Assembly: GCA_014189435.1 (NCBI GenBank)
Contig: CP050293.1
Coordinates: forward strand, 6,453,001 to 6,517,000
DNA from: Mesorhizobium loti
GTDB taxonomy: Bacteria; Pseudomonadota; Alphaproteobacteria; Rhizobiales; Rhizobiaceae
Direction of reading: 5' to 3'
Length of the DNA: 64,000 bases
Program-made: the position numbers and the translations under genes
Part shown: positions 9,629-17,693 of the stretch, piece after piece
Layout of the letters: every line of letters starts with the position of its first letter
Numbering within the stretch: the first letter of the stretch is position 1
The notes under the pieces: model-generated
Told to the model about the DNA's origin: nothing
What the model saw: the letters and a program-made list of their open reading frames with translations, nothing else
Database searches by the model: none

Positions 9629-11272
9629 ATGCGCGGCATCGTCGTGGATCGGTACTCAGTATCCGGGTCATTGATCAGCGTCACAACAGTGGGATCGCTC
9701 ACTTGGCTTGTGTCGCTGATCTATTCTCAGGAGAAGGGGCTGCTTGCGGCTCTCGGCCTGGGGGGATTGGTCGCGCTTCTCTTGTTTGACGGGCTCCGGG
9801 ACAAGAGGGTGGATCAGCGAGAAAGCAGATGGTTCAGGCTCTATTTTTCGCTCATTCCCTGCTTTCTTTTCCTTGTCTATGTCTATCTTGAAAGTGTTTT
9901 TGGCTATTTTGACTGGGGTGCGATGTTCATGCATGCCGGCGGCGGGATGCTCACGCCCGGTGTCGTTTTTGACTATTTGTGGAATACCGGAAGCACGATG
10001 CTGGTCATTCTAGCCGTTCTTTTCGGCCTCGGCGCCCTGAAGGCGCGTGGCACGCTGACGAGAGGAATGGATGTCGCCCTGATGGCGTTCTTCCTGGCGG
10101 CAAACCCGATGCTGACACGGCCGATCGCCGCCGCGATCCACCTCAATCCGCTGCATGATTTCCTATCCAAGCGGTTCGTCGACATCAGCTCCCTGGCAGA
10201 GCCGGAGGCAGAAGCAGCGTCCGCCAACACCGCGCCAAAGAACCTCATTCATATTTTCATCGAGAGCGCCGAGCGCACCTACATGGACGAGGCGGAGTTC
10301 GGCGACGTCATGGGGCCGCTACTCGAATTCGACAGGCGGGGCGTTTCGGCGACCAACATGGTGCAACTTGCCTACACCAACAACTCCATCTCGGGGATGG
10401 TCGCTGCGAACTGCGGAACGCCGCTGCTGATGACGTTCTTCACGACGCGCCAGTACCTGGAGGAGAGTTCGCAGTTCCTGCCAGGCCTGACCTGCCTGGG
10501 CGATGTCCTGAAGGCGCGGGGCTATCAGCAGAGCTTTGTCACCGGTTGGCCACTCAGCTTCACAGGCCAGGGGACATTCTATTCCACCCATGGCTATTCA
10601 TCGCTTTTTGGGGGACCCGAAGTCGTGGCTGCCGTCGCCGGGCGCGGCAGCGCTTTTGGCGCCGATGACGCCGAGGTTCTCGATTTGAGCCTTGACGTCT
10701 TGCGGCGCGCGCAACGGGACGGCAAACCGTTCTCGCTGACGATCGCCGTCAGTGGTGGGCATGCGATGGATGGCTACCTCACCGACAAATGTATCGGCAA
10801 GACGGGACTGTCTCCACAAACCCCCAACATTCTCCATGCCGTGAAATGCACAAACATGCTCATCGCGGACTTCATTCACAAAGCCGAGGCCGAAGGTCTG
10901 ATGGCCAATACCGTCCTGGCGTTGCAAAGTGACCACCTTAGCGCGCCGAGCAAAGTGACGGATCGCCTGAACACGCATGAGCGACGCAACTTCTTCTCCC
11001 TGTCGGGGGATGGCGTTCCTGCCAAAACGCACACCGGGCTTTCGGGAACGATTGACATATTTCCCACCATCCTGGACGCGCTGGGCGTGCCGCCCCCCAA
11101 TGGCCAGGCTGCCTTTGGCGTCTCGCTGCTCGGGGATCGACCGACGCTGGCCCAGGAACTTGGACAGGCTCGGTTCGACGATGCGATCCATGCCGAGGAT
11201 GTGCTGGCCAGATCATTCTGGCAGCCGAAACCGGAGCGGAAGGCTGCGGCGCCTGGGACTGATGCGCTTTAA
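9629..11272 (+). CDS. Membrane sulfatase-fold phosphoglycerol/phosphoethanolamine transferase-like protein
   Basis: The protein has four to five N-terminal transmembrane helices (residues about 10-170) and a periplasmic alkaline-phosphatase/sulfatase-superfamily domain. The domain begins NLIHIFIESAERTY, contains YTNNSISGMVAANCGTPL in the position of the nucleophile segment, and continues with VSGGHAMDGY, LQSDHLS and IDIFPTILDALGV. This matches the OpgB/LTA-synthase group that decorates periplasmic glucans or lipids with phosphoglycerol-type groups. I chose ATG 9629; the in-frame ATG at 9539 lies in AT-rich sequence with intergenic character. The first about 400 bp are visibly lower in GC than the neighbours. 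The substrate is not certain. Confidence 0.75.
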   Translation: MRGIVVDRYSVSGSLISVTTVGSLTWLVSLIYSQEKGLLAALGLGGLVALLLFDGLRDKRVDQRESRWFRLYFSLIPCFLFLVYVYLESVFGYFDWGAMFMHAGGGMLTPGVVFDYLWNTGSTMLVILAVLFGLGALKARGTLTRGMDVALMAFFLAANPMLTRPIAAAIHLNPLHDFLSKRFVDISSLAEPEAEAASANTAPKNLIHIFIESAERTYMDEAEFGDVMGPLLEFDRRGVSATNMVQLAYTNNSISGMVAANCGTPLLMTFFTTRQYLEESSQFLPGLTCLGDVLKARGYQQSFVTGWPLSFTGQGTFYSTHGYSSLFGGPEVVAAVAGRGSAFGADDAEVLDLSLDVLRRAQRDGKPFSLTIAVSGGHAMDGYLTDKCIGKTGLSPQTPNILHAVKCTNMLIADFIHKAEAEGLMANTVLALQSDHLSAPSKVTDRLNTHERRNFFSLSGDGVPAKTHTGLSGTIDIFPTILDALGVPPPNGQAAFGVSLLGDRPTLAQELGQARFDDAIHAEDVLARSFWQPKPERKAAAPGTDAL

Positions 11273-11507
11273 GCTTTCGTCTTCAAGCATGTCGTTCTCC
11301 CAGAAACCCGAGCCACTTTTGGGCGACATTGCATGCGTGCCGAAGCGCACCAGTGCATATGTCCCATGCCAGCTGTCGCCCTGATGCGAAAAAGGACTGG
11401 AAGAAAAAGGACCGGAAGGTGTGACGCACCGCTGTATCCGTCCGATCGAAAGTAGGAGACGTTTCGCGAACAGCTATGGTATCGGGAGCTTCGGATATGA
11501 GAGAGCC

Positions 11508-12149
11508 ATGAGCGAAGACCTTCCCATCCTCAATCCCGTCGAAGCGCGCATACTCGGCTGCCTGATCGAGAAGAAAGAGCTGACGCCGGATGTCTATCCG
11601 CTGACGCTCAATGGCGCGCATGCCGCGGCCAACCAGAAGACGGCGCGCGAGCCGGTGATGGCGGTCGAGCTTGTCGAGGTCAGGCGGGCACTCGCCCAAC
11701 TGGAGCAGAAGGGCCTGGTCCGGCAGGTCTTTGCTTCGCGCGTCGAGCGCTACGAGCATCAGGTGGCGCAGCGTTTCTCGCTGACCTCGGCGCAGATCGC
11801 GCTGGTCGGCCTGATGCTGTTGCGCGGCGCGCAGACGGCGCATGAATTGCTGGCACGCGCCGAGCGCATGGCGCGGTTTTCGTCGATCGACGCGCTGCGC
11901 ACCGATCTGGACCTGCTGATCGGCCGCCGGCCGCCGCTGGTCCTGCTGATCGAGCGCTGGCCCGGTCAGCGCGAGGAGCGCTTCATGCATCTGCTGAGCG
12001 GGACACCGCAAATCTCGGCGATCGCCTCGCACCAGGTGCCGCCGGCCGTTTCATCGGCCTTCGGCCTCGAAGAGCGCATCAGCGCCCTCGAGCAGGAGGT
12101 TGCGAGGTTGCGCGCCCGCATCGAGGCGCTGTCCGGCGAAGAGGGTTAG
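11508..12149 (+). CDS. YceH family protein (UPF0502/DUF480)
   Basis: The start at 11508 (MSEDLPILNPVEARILGCLIEKKELTPDVYPLTLNG) follows GAGAG and matches the family N terminus; an ATG at 11421 would add 29 unrelated residues. YceH proteins have two winged-helix domains, here at about residues 5-85 and 95-165, and a C-terminal coiled coil (ALEQEVARLRARIEAL). The function is unknown in general; DNA binding is suggested by the fold. It is 213 residues, a normal length. Confidence 0.9.
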   Translation: MSEDLPILNPVEARILGCLIEKKELTPDVYPLTLNGAHAAANQKTAREPVMAVELVEVRRALAQLEQKGLVRQVFASRVERYEHQVAQRFSLTSAQIALVGLMLLRGAQTAHELLARAERMARFSSIDALRTDLDLLIGRRPPLVLLIERWPGQREERFMHLLSGTPQISAIASHQVPPAVSSAFGLEERISALEQEVARLRARIEALSGEEG

Positions 12150-12151
12150 GC

Positions 12152-12691
12152 TCATCGCCTCGAGTAAACGCCGCTTGCTTCGCCGTCGGGGTCGATCAGC
12201 CGCAACTGCCCGCCGTCCAGTTGCCAGCGCAATGAAACCGGTTTCAGGTCGCCGGGCTTGAATTTCCACAGGCCTGTCAGGTCGGGCCGGCAGCCGTTGA
12301 CGGATTTGTAGGTTCCCGCCGTCGGCGTGAACACCAGGGTCGAGCCGCGCACCGAGGCCTTGCCGGTCTTCAGCGTCAGCGACCGCACCTGGCCGCAGCC
12401 GTCGACCAGCGACGACTGAAACAGCGCGTAATAGCTGCGCCCGTCAGCCCCGAAGGTGAAGGTGATGCTGCCGCCGCTGCCCGGTTCGCAGTTGCTGAAC
12501 GTGTCGCAATAATTGCCGCTGGCGACAGCAAAACCCCATTTGCCGACCAGTGCCGCCGGCATCGCGCCGAGGCGGGAGCGTGTCGTCGGCCCCTTGCCCT
12601 GGCCGTAGGCGCCGCCGGCGCTGAAGGCCAGCCAGCTGGCGAGCCCGACAAGTGCGGCCCGGCAGGCGTGGTGTGACGAGGCCCTCAACAT
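12152..12691 (-). CDS. Secreted protein of unknown function, last gene of a small operon
   Basis: The product is 179 residues with an N-terminal signal peptide (CRAALVGLASWLAFSAGGAYG) and a mature beta-rich domain with several cysteines (NYCDTFSNC, DGCGQVRSL, NGCRPDLTG). It reads like a small periplasmic lipocalin-type or inhibitor-type domain (GKWGFAV...ITFTFGADGRSYYA...LWKFKPGDLKPVSLRWQLDGGQLRLIDPDG), but I cannot name it. The ATG at 12691 overlaps the stop of the upstream lipoprotein by 7 bp, so the two are translated together. The frame stays open far upstream, but that part has no protein character. Confidence 0.7.
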   Translation of the reverse strand: MLRASSHHACRAALVGLASWLAFSAGGAYGQGKGPTTRSRLGAMPAALVGKWGFAVASGNYCDTFSNCEPGSGGSITFTFGADGRSYYALFQSSLVDGCGQVRSLTLKTGKASVRGSTLVFTPTAGTYKSVNGCRPDLTGLWKFKPGDLKPVSLRWQLDGGQLRLIDPDGEASGVYSRR

Positions 12692-13041
12692 CCCTTGCTC
12701 GCGACAAGCTGTTTCAGATAGGCAAGCCGCGTTGATATGACCTGGTTGGCGATCGCCATCTTGCCGGCAGGCGCCATGCCGCCATATTTCTTCGGCGCCG
12801 GACCGGCGCCCTGGGCGCCCTGATAGTTGGCGGTCAGTTGCCGCAAATCCGCGCAGGACATCGAGGCGTATTTCGCCTGTTCCTGCGGGCTGATGGTGGC
12901 CGATTGCGCCATGCCGACGGAGTTGGCCGCCGCCATGCCGGCCATGCCGACGACCGCCGAAACCGGATTGATGCCGACGCAGCCGCACAGGCCAAGGCAC
13001 AGGACCGGCGCCGCCAGGATCGCATGCCGGGCGGCGTTCAT
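12685..13041 (-). CDS. Small lipoprotein of unknown function
   Basis: The product is 118 residues with a lipoprotein signal peptide (ILAAPVLCLGLCGC, lipobox LCGC) followed by a Gly/Ala-rich hydrophobic stretch (INPVSAVVGMAGMAAANSVGMA) and a mature part containing MSCADLRQLTANYQ. It is probably lipid-anchored in the envelope. It overlaps the upstream 50-residue gene by 4 bp (ATGA) and the downstream secreted-protein gene by 7 bp. The function is not recognised. Confidence 0.7.
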   Translation of the reverse strand: MNAARHAILAAPVLCLGLCGCVGINPVSAVVGMAGMAAANSVGMAQSATISPQEQAKYASMSCADLRQLTANYQGAQGAGPAPKKYGGMAPAGKMAIANQVISTRLAYLKQLVASKGC

Positions 13042-13190
13042 GGCCGACGCTCCCCGCTACGCGACGACGGCTTGAGGTCGCGATGGTCGACGACGGTTCT
13101 GCCGAGAGCGATGGACAGAAGATAGACGCGCGGATTGAAGCCCGCCGAGGCGAGACCCGACAGCGTCTTGAACAGTTGCAAATGATACAT
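13038..13190 (-). CDS. 50-residue protein, first gene of a small-protein operon
   Basis: The reading is MYHLQLFKTLSGLASAGFNPRVYLLSIALGRTVVDHR and continues to a basic C terminus. I preferred ATG 13190 over 13244 because AAGGGGG sits at the right distance upstream. The 3' end overlaps the next gene as ATGA. No known domain. The two translational overlaps downstream and the good ribosome site argue that it is real. Confidence 0.5.
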   Translation of the reverse strand: MYHLQLFKTLSGLASAGFNPRVYLLSIALGRTVVDHRDLKPSSRSGERRP

Positions 13191-13220
13191 CGAACCCCCT
13201 TGTGGTTGTTTGCGATGCGC

Positions 13221-13234
13221 CTTCCGATCGGAAG
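13221..13234. promoter_or_regulatory. 14-bp perfect palindrome upstream of the small-protein operon
   Basis: CTTCCGATCGGAAG lies 31 bp upstream of the minus-strand operon start and about 144 bp upstream of the divergent AraC gene. It is a plausible operator for a dimeric regulator; no regulator is identified. Confidence 0.35.
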
Positions 13235-13377
13235 CGCGCCGCAAACTAGGTCCGGCAAAAGCGGGCAGCTTGGACGCAGCGGCCCCAAAAACGGCCCAAA
13301 CGGCCCTGTATTGACGTTTTCAGAGCTGCGGCGCATATGACCGCGCTTCTGTTTGACCTGAGGCTTGGGGGATGCCG

Positions 13378-14343
13378 ATGACGGCGACGATGGGGCCAAC
13401 CACCTCGTTCAGGCTGATGACGGACGCGCTTCCGGAGCGGGATCGCGTCGAGATCATGCGCGAGGTCTATGGCCGCACGGTGCTCAAGGTCGACCTCGAT
13501 CCGCTTGGGCCGACGCAGGTCGATATGCGGGTGCGCGCCTTGCCCGGCCTCGGCATCGCCACGGGCACCTGCTCCGAATTCCGCGTCCATCATTCGACGC
13601 CGTTGATCGACAGCGACGATCTCGTCCTTCTGGCCGCCCTCGATGGCGCCAGCGTGATGAAGCATCGCGGCCGCGAGGAGCAGGTCGGCAACGGCCAGGC
13701 GCTGATGATGAGCGGCGAGGAGGTCGGCCTCAATGTCATCCAGCCCGGCGGTCTTCGCTTCGTCAATATGAGCTTCTCGCTCAGAGTGCTTTCACCGCTG
13801 ATCGGCGACCCGGCCCTGGCGCTGATGCAGCCGCTGCCGACCAGCGGCGGGGCGATGCGGCTGCTGCTCGACTATGTGCAGTCGATCCAGGATGCCGGCG
13901 ACGTTCTGACGCCGGAGGCCTGGCATCTGGCGACGACGCATATTTTCGATCTCATCGCCCTGGCCATGGGTGCCACCCGGGACGCGGCCGAAATCGCCCG
14001 GGGCCGAGGCGTGCGCGTGGCGCGGCTGCGCGCCATCAAGGCCGACATAACAGCCCATGGCGGCGACCTGTCGGCCGAAGACATCGCCCGCCGTCACCGC
14101 CTTTCCGCCCGCTACATCAGGAAGCTGTTCGAGCGCGAAGGCACGTCGCTGTCGGACTTCATGCTGTGCCAGCGCCTGCTGCGCGCGCACCGGATGCTTG
14201 GCGATCCGCGCCAGGCCAGCCGCAGCATCACGGCGATCGCTTTCGAGGCCGGCTTCAACGACCTGTCCTATTTCAACCGGGCGTTCCGCCGGCGCTATGA
14301 CGCGACGCCGTCCGATGTGCGGGCGGCCGCGCTGAAAGACTGA
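13378..14343 (+). CDS. AraC family transcriptional regulator
   Basis: The protein has about 320 residues. The N-terminal half (about 40-200) resembles the AraC-type ligand/oligomerisation domain. The C-terminal half (about 220-318) carries two helix-turn-helix units, with SAEDIARRHRLSARYIRKLFEREG and ITAIAFEAGFNDLSYFNRAFRRRYDATPSDVR as the second, diagnostic one. The ATG at 13378 is preferred to 13372 because the GGGGG ribosome site directly abuts the latter. It is divergent from the small-protein operon and convergent with osmC. The target is unknown. Confidence 0.88.
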   Translation: MTATMGPTTSFRLMTDALPERDRVEIMREVYGRTVLKVDLDPLGPTQVDMRVRALPGLGIATGTCSEFRVHHSTPLIDSDDLVLLAALDGASVMKHRGREEQVGNGQALMMSGEEVGLNVIQPGGLRFVNMSFSLRVLSPLIGDPALALMQPLPTSGGAMRLLLDYVQSIQDAGDVLTPEAWHLATTHIFDLIALAMGATRDAAEIARGRGVRVARLRAIKADITAHGGDLSAEDIARRHRLSARYIRKLFEREGTSLSDFMLCQRLLRAHRMLGDPRQASRSITAIAFEAGFNDLSYFNRAFRRRYDATPSDVRAAALKD

Positions 14344-14356
14344 GCGCAAACGAAAA

Positions 14357-14377
14357 CGCCGGCCCAAGGGGCCGGCG
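14357..14377 (-). terminator. Terminator between araC-type gene and osmC
   Basis: A 9-bp stem (CGCCGGCCC / GGGCCGGCG) has a 3-nt loop. On the minus strand it is followed by TTTTCGTTTG, so it mainly serves osmC, which ends at 14408. It may also halt the plus-strand gene. Confidence 0.7.
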
Positions 14378-14407
14378 CTGTCTGGATGGACTTGCCACTC
14401 GCGCCCT

Positions 14408-14833
14408 TCACCCGAGCCTGGCGTCGAGCGATACGTTTATGGCGCCGAGCGCCTTCGAGACCGGGCAGCCGGCCTTGGCCTTTTCGGCCAACTCGCCAAA
14501 CTTCGCAGCATCGATGCCCGGCACCTTGCCGACCACGGTGAGGGCGCTGCCGGTGATCCCGGTGCCTGGAACCAGCGTCACCACCGCCTTGGCGTCGAGT
14601 TCGGTGGCGGGCGTGCCGTTCTCGGCCAGGAAATGCGAGAACTGCATGGCAAAGCAGCCGGCATGCGCGGCGGCGATCAGCTCTTCCGGGTTGGTGCCGG
14701 ATTTGCCGCTCTCGTCCTCGAAGCGCGCCTTGAACGAATAGGGCGTGCCCTTCAGGGTCCCGCTCTGGGTGTCGAGCGTGCCCTTGCCCTCTTTCAGATT
14801 GCCTTTCCAGACGGCGTTTGCGGTGCGGTCCAT
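14408..14833 (-). CDS. osmC: OsmC family peroxiredoxin
   Basis: OsmC-type thiol peroxidases reduce organic hydroperoxides in the cytosol. The 141-residue protein has both reactive-cysteine regions, AAHAGCFAMQFSHFL and AGCPVSKALGAI, and the conserved GTNPEELIAAAHAGC stretch. The start at 14833 (MDRTANAVWKGNLKEGKGTL) is set by an AAGGAGGAA ribosome site just upstream. A terminator follows. It is of the OsmC rather than the Ohr subgroup, judging by the WKG-GKGTL N terminus. Confidence 0.92.
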   Translation of the reverse strand: MDRTANAVWKGNLKEGKGTLDTQSGTLKGTPYSFKARFEDESGKSGTNPEELIAAAHAGCFAMQFSHFLAENGTPATELDAKAVVTLVPGTGITGSALTVVGKVPGIDAAKFGELAEKAKAGCPVSKALGAINVSLDARLG

Positions 14834-15073
14834 GAATTCCTCCTTGGTTGTCGTGGCTGGGGTTGTCGTGACTTGCTGTCGGGGCTGAGCCCGGCGTCCG
14901 GTCAACTATAGCGCGCGCGGACGCGAAGGCCACTGCGCACTTTGAACTACGGCACAGTGTCGGCGATGGTGGCGAAATCTTTTCTGAAAAAAGCAGATGC
15001 GAAAATGTCGACTTTGGCTTCCCTCGCCCGTCCTGCGGGCGGCCACGGGATTCATGGCCGGATGGAGGTTCAC

Positions 15074-15301
15074 ATGGACAATCTGTTTTTCGCACTGTGG
15101 CAAGGCGCAAGCGGCAAGGCCGGGCGACGAGAAGACTTCTGGCTGCATCCGCCGGCGTCCGGCTTTGGCCGGCTTCTGGCGGCGGTTGCCATCATCGGCA
15201 TCGCGGCATGCCTTCTCGACCATGCAGCCGCGGTCAGGGACAACGCTGACACCCTCATCACCGCATCCGATGGTTCGTCGCAGCAAGGGAGCTGGAAATG
15301 A
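15074..15301 (+). CDS. Small single-pass membrane protein coupled to the YCII gene
   Basis: The product is 75 residues, MDNLFFALWQGASGKAGRREDFWLHPP, then one hydrophobic helix (LLAAVAIIGIAACLLDHAAAV). GGAGG precedes the ATG at 15074, and the stop overlaps the next start as ATGA, which supports real translation. No domain is recognised. Confidence 0.5.
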   Translation: MDNLFFALWQGASGKAGRREDFWLHPPASGFGRLLAAVAIIGIAACLLDHAAAVRDNADTLITASDGSSQQGSWK

Positions 15302-15654
15302 AATATGTCTGTCTGGTCTATGGCGAGGAAAAGGATCTTCACGCGCTGACCCCCGAAGGGTCGGCCAAGCTCGATGCCGATTCGCTGGCCTATGACCGAT
15401 CGCTGGAGGAGAAGGGCCTGCTGATTGTCGCGCAGGCGCTGCAATCGGTGAAAACAGCCAAGACCGTGCGGCGGCGCAAGGGCAAGCGGCTGGTCATCGA
15501 CGGTCCGTTCGCCGAGACCAAGGAGCAACTGCTTGGTTTCGTCATGATCGAGGCAGGGAATCTCGAAGAGGCGCTGGATATTGCCGCCGGTATTCCGCTG
15601 GCCGAACTCGGCACGATCGAGGTCCGGGCGGTCTACGACATACCGGGGTCATAG
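15298..15654 (+). CDS. YCII/DGPF-domain protein
   Basis: The product is 118 residues of the YCII-related ferredoxin-like fold. It opens MKYVCLVYGEE and has the diagnostic DGPFAETKEQLLGFVMIEA segment. Relatives are often encoded beside ECF sigma factors, but none is adjacent here. It is translationally coupled to the small membrane protein upstream by a 4-bp overlap. The enzymatic role is unknown for this subgroup. Confidence 0.85.
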   Translation: MKYVCLVYGEEKDLHALTPEGSAKLDADSLAYDRSLEEKGLLIVAQALQSVKTAKTVRRRKGKRLVIDGPFAETKEQLLGFVMIEAGNLEEALDIAAGIPLAELGTIEVRAVYDIPGS

Positions 15655-15796
15655 AGCCTGCCATGGGTTGCGGCCGCTTCGAAACCAGGGCGTCGGGCTG
15701 AGCCAACGTTCTGGGTTCGGTTTCGTGCGCAACTTTTGCGTGTTGAAGCCAGCCAAGAGTTCTCCTATCGTCGCCAGGATTTTGGGGGATGTCGGC

Positions 15797-16324
15797 ATGC
15801 CGTTCTTGATTGCTATCCTTGGCGTGTTGGGCGCGGCGGCGTTCTGGTGGTACCGGATGAAGGCGATGAACGACGCGGCCCGCGAGGTTGCGGACGTTGT
15901 CGGGCGCGTGCAAGGCAACATCCGCCGCAAGAAGCTGCGCAAGCAGGCCGCCCTGTCGCCGCTGACGGCGATCGACGATCCGGTCGTTGCTGCGGCAACG
16001 CTCATCACCGCCATCGTCTCCGAGAATGGGCCTATCCTGCCGCAGCGCGAGGCCGTCATTCGCGCGGTGATTTCCGAGATCGCCGACAAGAAGAAAACGG
16101 ACGAAGCGGTGGTCTACGCCAAATGGGCGGCGTCACAGATCGACGACACCACAATCGTCATCGACAAGCTGGCGCCGTTCTTGCGCGAACGCCTTGATGT
16201 CGCCGAGCGCAACGATCTGCTGCAAATGGTCAACCGCGCCGCCCAGGGCGGCGAGAAACGCCTTGAGATATCCGACCAGAGGATATTGCGACTGCGGCAA
16301 AAGCTGGGTTTCGAAGTGAATTGA
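15797..16324 (+). CDS. Membrane-anchored TerB-like protein
   Basis: The ATG at 15797 (MPFLIAILGVLGAAAFWWYRMKAMNDAAREV) gives a single N-terminal membrane helix and a cytosolic helical domain of about 130 residues. The domain, with PVVAAATLITAIVSENGPILPQREAVIRAVISE, resembles TerB tellurite-resistance-type helical bundles. The upstream extension of the frame to 15581 lacks protein character and overlaps the YCII gene. It is convergent with the UbiH-type gene, 10 bp away. The function is not established. Confidence 0.7.
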   Translation: MPFLIAILGVLGAAAFWWYRMKAMNDAAREVADVVGRVQGNIRRKKLRKQAALSPLTAIDDPVVAAATLITAIVSENGPILPQREAVIRAVISEIADKKKTDEAVVYAKWAASQIDDTTIVIDKLAPFLRERLDVAERNDLLQMVNRAAQGGEKRLEISDQRILRLRQKLGFEVN

Positions 16325-16334
16325 GCGACAGCGC

Positions 16335-17597
16335 TCAGATCGCCTCGCCCTTCAACAATCGTGGCGTGCCAGCGGACAACCCCGACGCCTGGCGGATAAA
16401 AAACGCCTTCAGGCGCGGCATGCGTTCGACCAGGCCGAGGCCGATGTCGCGGACGGTGCGCAGCGGGCCGATGTCGTTGGAAAACAGCCGGTTCAGCACA
16501 TCCGTGGTGACGCCCATCTGCACCGTGTCGAAACGGCGCCATTGCTGGTAGCGTTCGAGCACGTCGAGCGCGCCGATGTCCTGGCCGAGCCGGTCGGCCT
16601 CGACGATCACCTCGGCAAGTGCCGCTACATCCTTGAAGCCGAGATTGAGGCCCTGGCCGGCGATCGGGTGGATGCCGTGCGCGGCGTCACCGGCGAGCGC
16701 GATGCGCGGTGCGACGAAGGCGCGTGCGATGGTCAGGCCGAGCGGCCAGGCGCGCGGCTTGTCAGCGACGCGGATCTCGCCAAGCTTCAAGCTGAAACGC
16801 TGTTCGAGTTCGTGTTCGAAAACGAGATCGTCGCCGGCCACCAGCTTCTCGGCATCCTGGGTGCGTTCGACCCAGACGATCGACGAGCGGTTGGTGCCGT
16901 CCTCACCGGGCTTGAGCGGCAATGTGGCAAAGGGGCCGGCCGGCAGGAAATGCTCTTCGGCGCGGCCATTGTGCGGGCGTTCATGCGCTACCGTGCAGAC
17001 GATGCCGGACTGGCCATATTCCCACTTCACCGTCTTGATGCCGGCCATGTCGCGAAGCTTCGAGTTGACGCCGTCGGCGGCGACCAGCAGTCGCGCCTTC
17101 AACGCCGCACCGTCGGCCAGATGCACTGACATGCCGGCGCCATTGGTTTCGAAACCCTGCACCGCGACGCCTTCGATGATGTCGATGCCGAGCCTTTCGG
17201 CGCTGGCCCGCAAGGCGCCGTTCAGCACCTTGTTGGCGACCATATGCGCAAACGGCTCCCCCGGCGCCACTTCGCCGTCGAAGGTCAGGAACACCGGACG
17301 CACCGGATCGGAGGTGCGCGAATCGGTGATGATCATCTCGGTGATCGCCTGCGCCTGCGGCGCGATCTCGGCCCACACGCCGAGCTGGTCGAGCATGCGG
17401 CAGGCGGCGGCGGCAATGGCCGAAGCGCGGCCATCCCTTTGCCAGACGCCAGCAGGCGCGGCATCGACGAGAGCGATGGCGAGACCTGGGCGCGCCTGCT
17501 TCAGCGACACCGCGGCGGCCAAGCCGACATAGCCTGCGCCGGCGACCAGAACATCGAGGCCGGATCTGGTTTTCGCGTCCGCCTTGCGTTCCATCAT
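16335..17597 (-). CDS. UbiH/UbiF family FAD-dependent monooxygenase (ubiquinone biosynthesis)
   Basis: This is a class A flavin hydroxylase that adds a hydroxyl to the quinone ring in ubiquinone synthesis. It has the N-terminal FAD motif VLVAGAGYVGLAAAVSL, the middle DG motif (VAADGVNSKLRDMAGI) and the C-terminal GD motif (RIALAGDAAHGIHPIAGQGLNLGFKDV). The GQGLN(L/M)G sequence is typical of the Ubi subgroup. The start at 17597 (MMERKADAKT) follows AAGGAG; the frame runs on to 18608 across the divergent tesB, but that part is shadow. It is 420 residues. Which ring position it hydroxylates cannot be told from sequence. Confidence 0.88.
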   Translation of the reverse strand: MMERKADAKTRSGLDVLVAGAGYVGLAAAVSLKQARPGLAIALVDAAPAGVWQRDGRASAIAAAACRMLDQLGVWAEIAPQAQAITEMIITDSRTSDPVRPVFLTFDGEVAPGEPFAHMVANKVLNGALRASAERLGIDIIEGVAVQGFETNGAGMSVHLADGAALKARLLVAADGVNSKLRDMAGIKTVKWEYGQSGIVCTVAHERPHNGRAEEHFLPAGPFATLPLKPGEDGTNRSSIVWVERTQDAEKLVAGDDLVFEHELEQRFSLKLGEIRVADKPRAWPLGLTIARAFVAPRIALAGDAAHGIHPIAGQGLNLGFKDVAALAEVIVEADRLGQDIGALDVLERYQQWRRFDTVQMGVTTDVLNRLFSNDIGPLRTVRDIGLGLVERMPRLKAFFIRQASGLSAGTPRLLKGEAI

Positions 17598-17693
17598 CTT
17601 CGCTCCTTGCGCGCCGGTCGGGTCTTGCGCCCTTGACTGCCTGTCCGTCCTGTCGGAAACCGCCATAACACTTCTGCGGCGAGGGCGCGAAAT

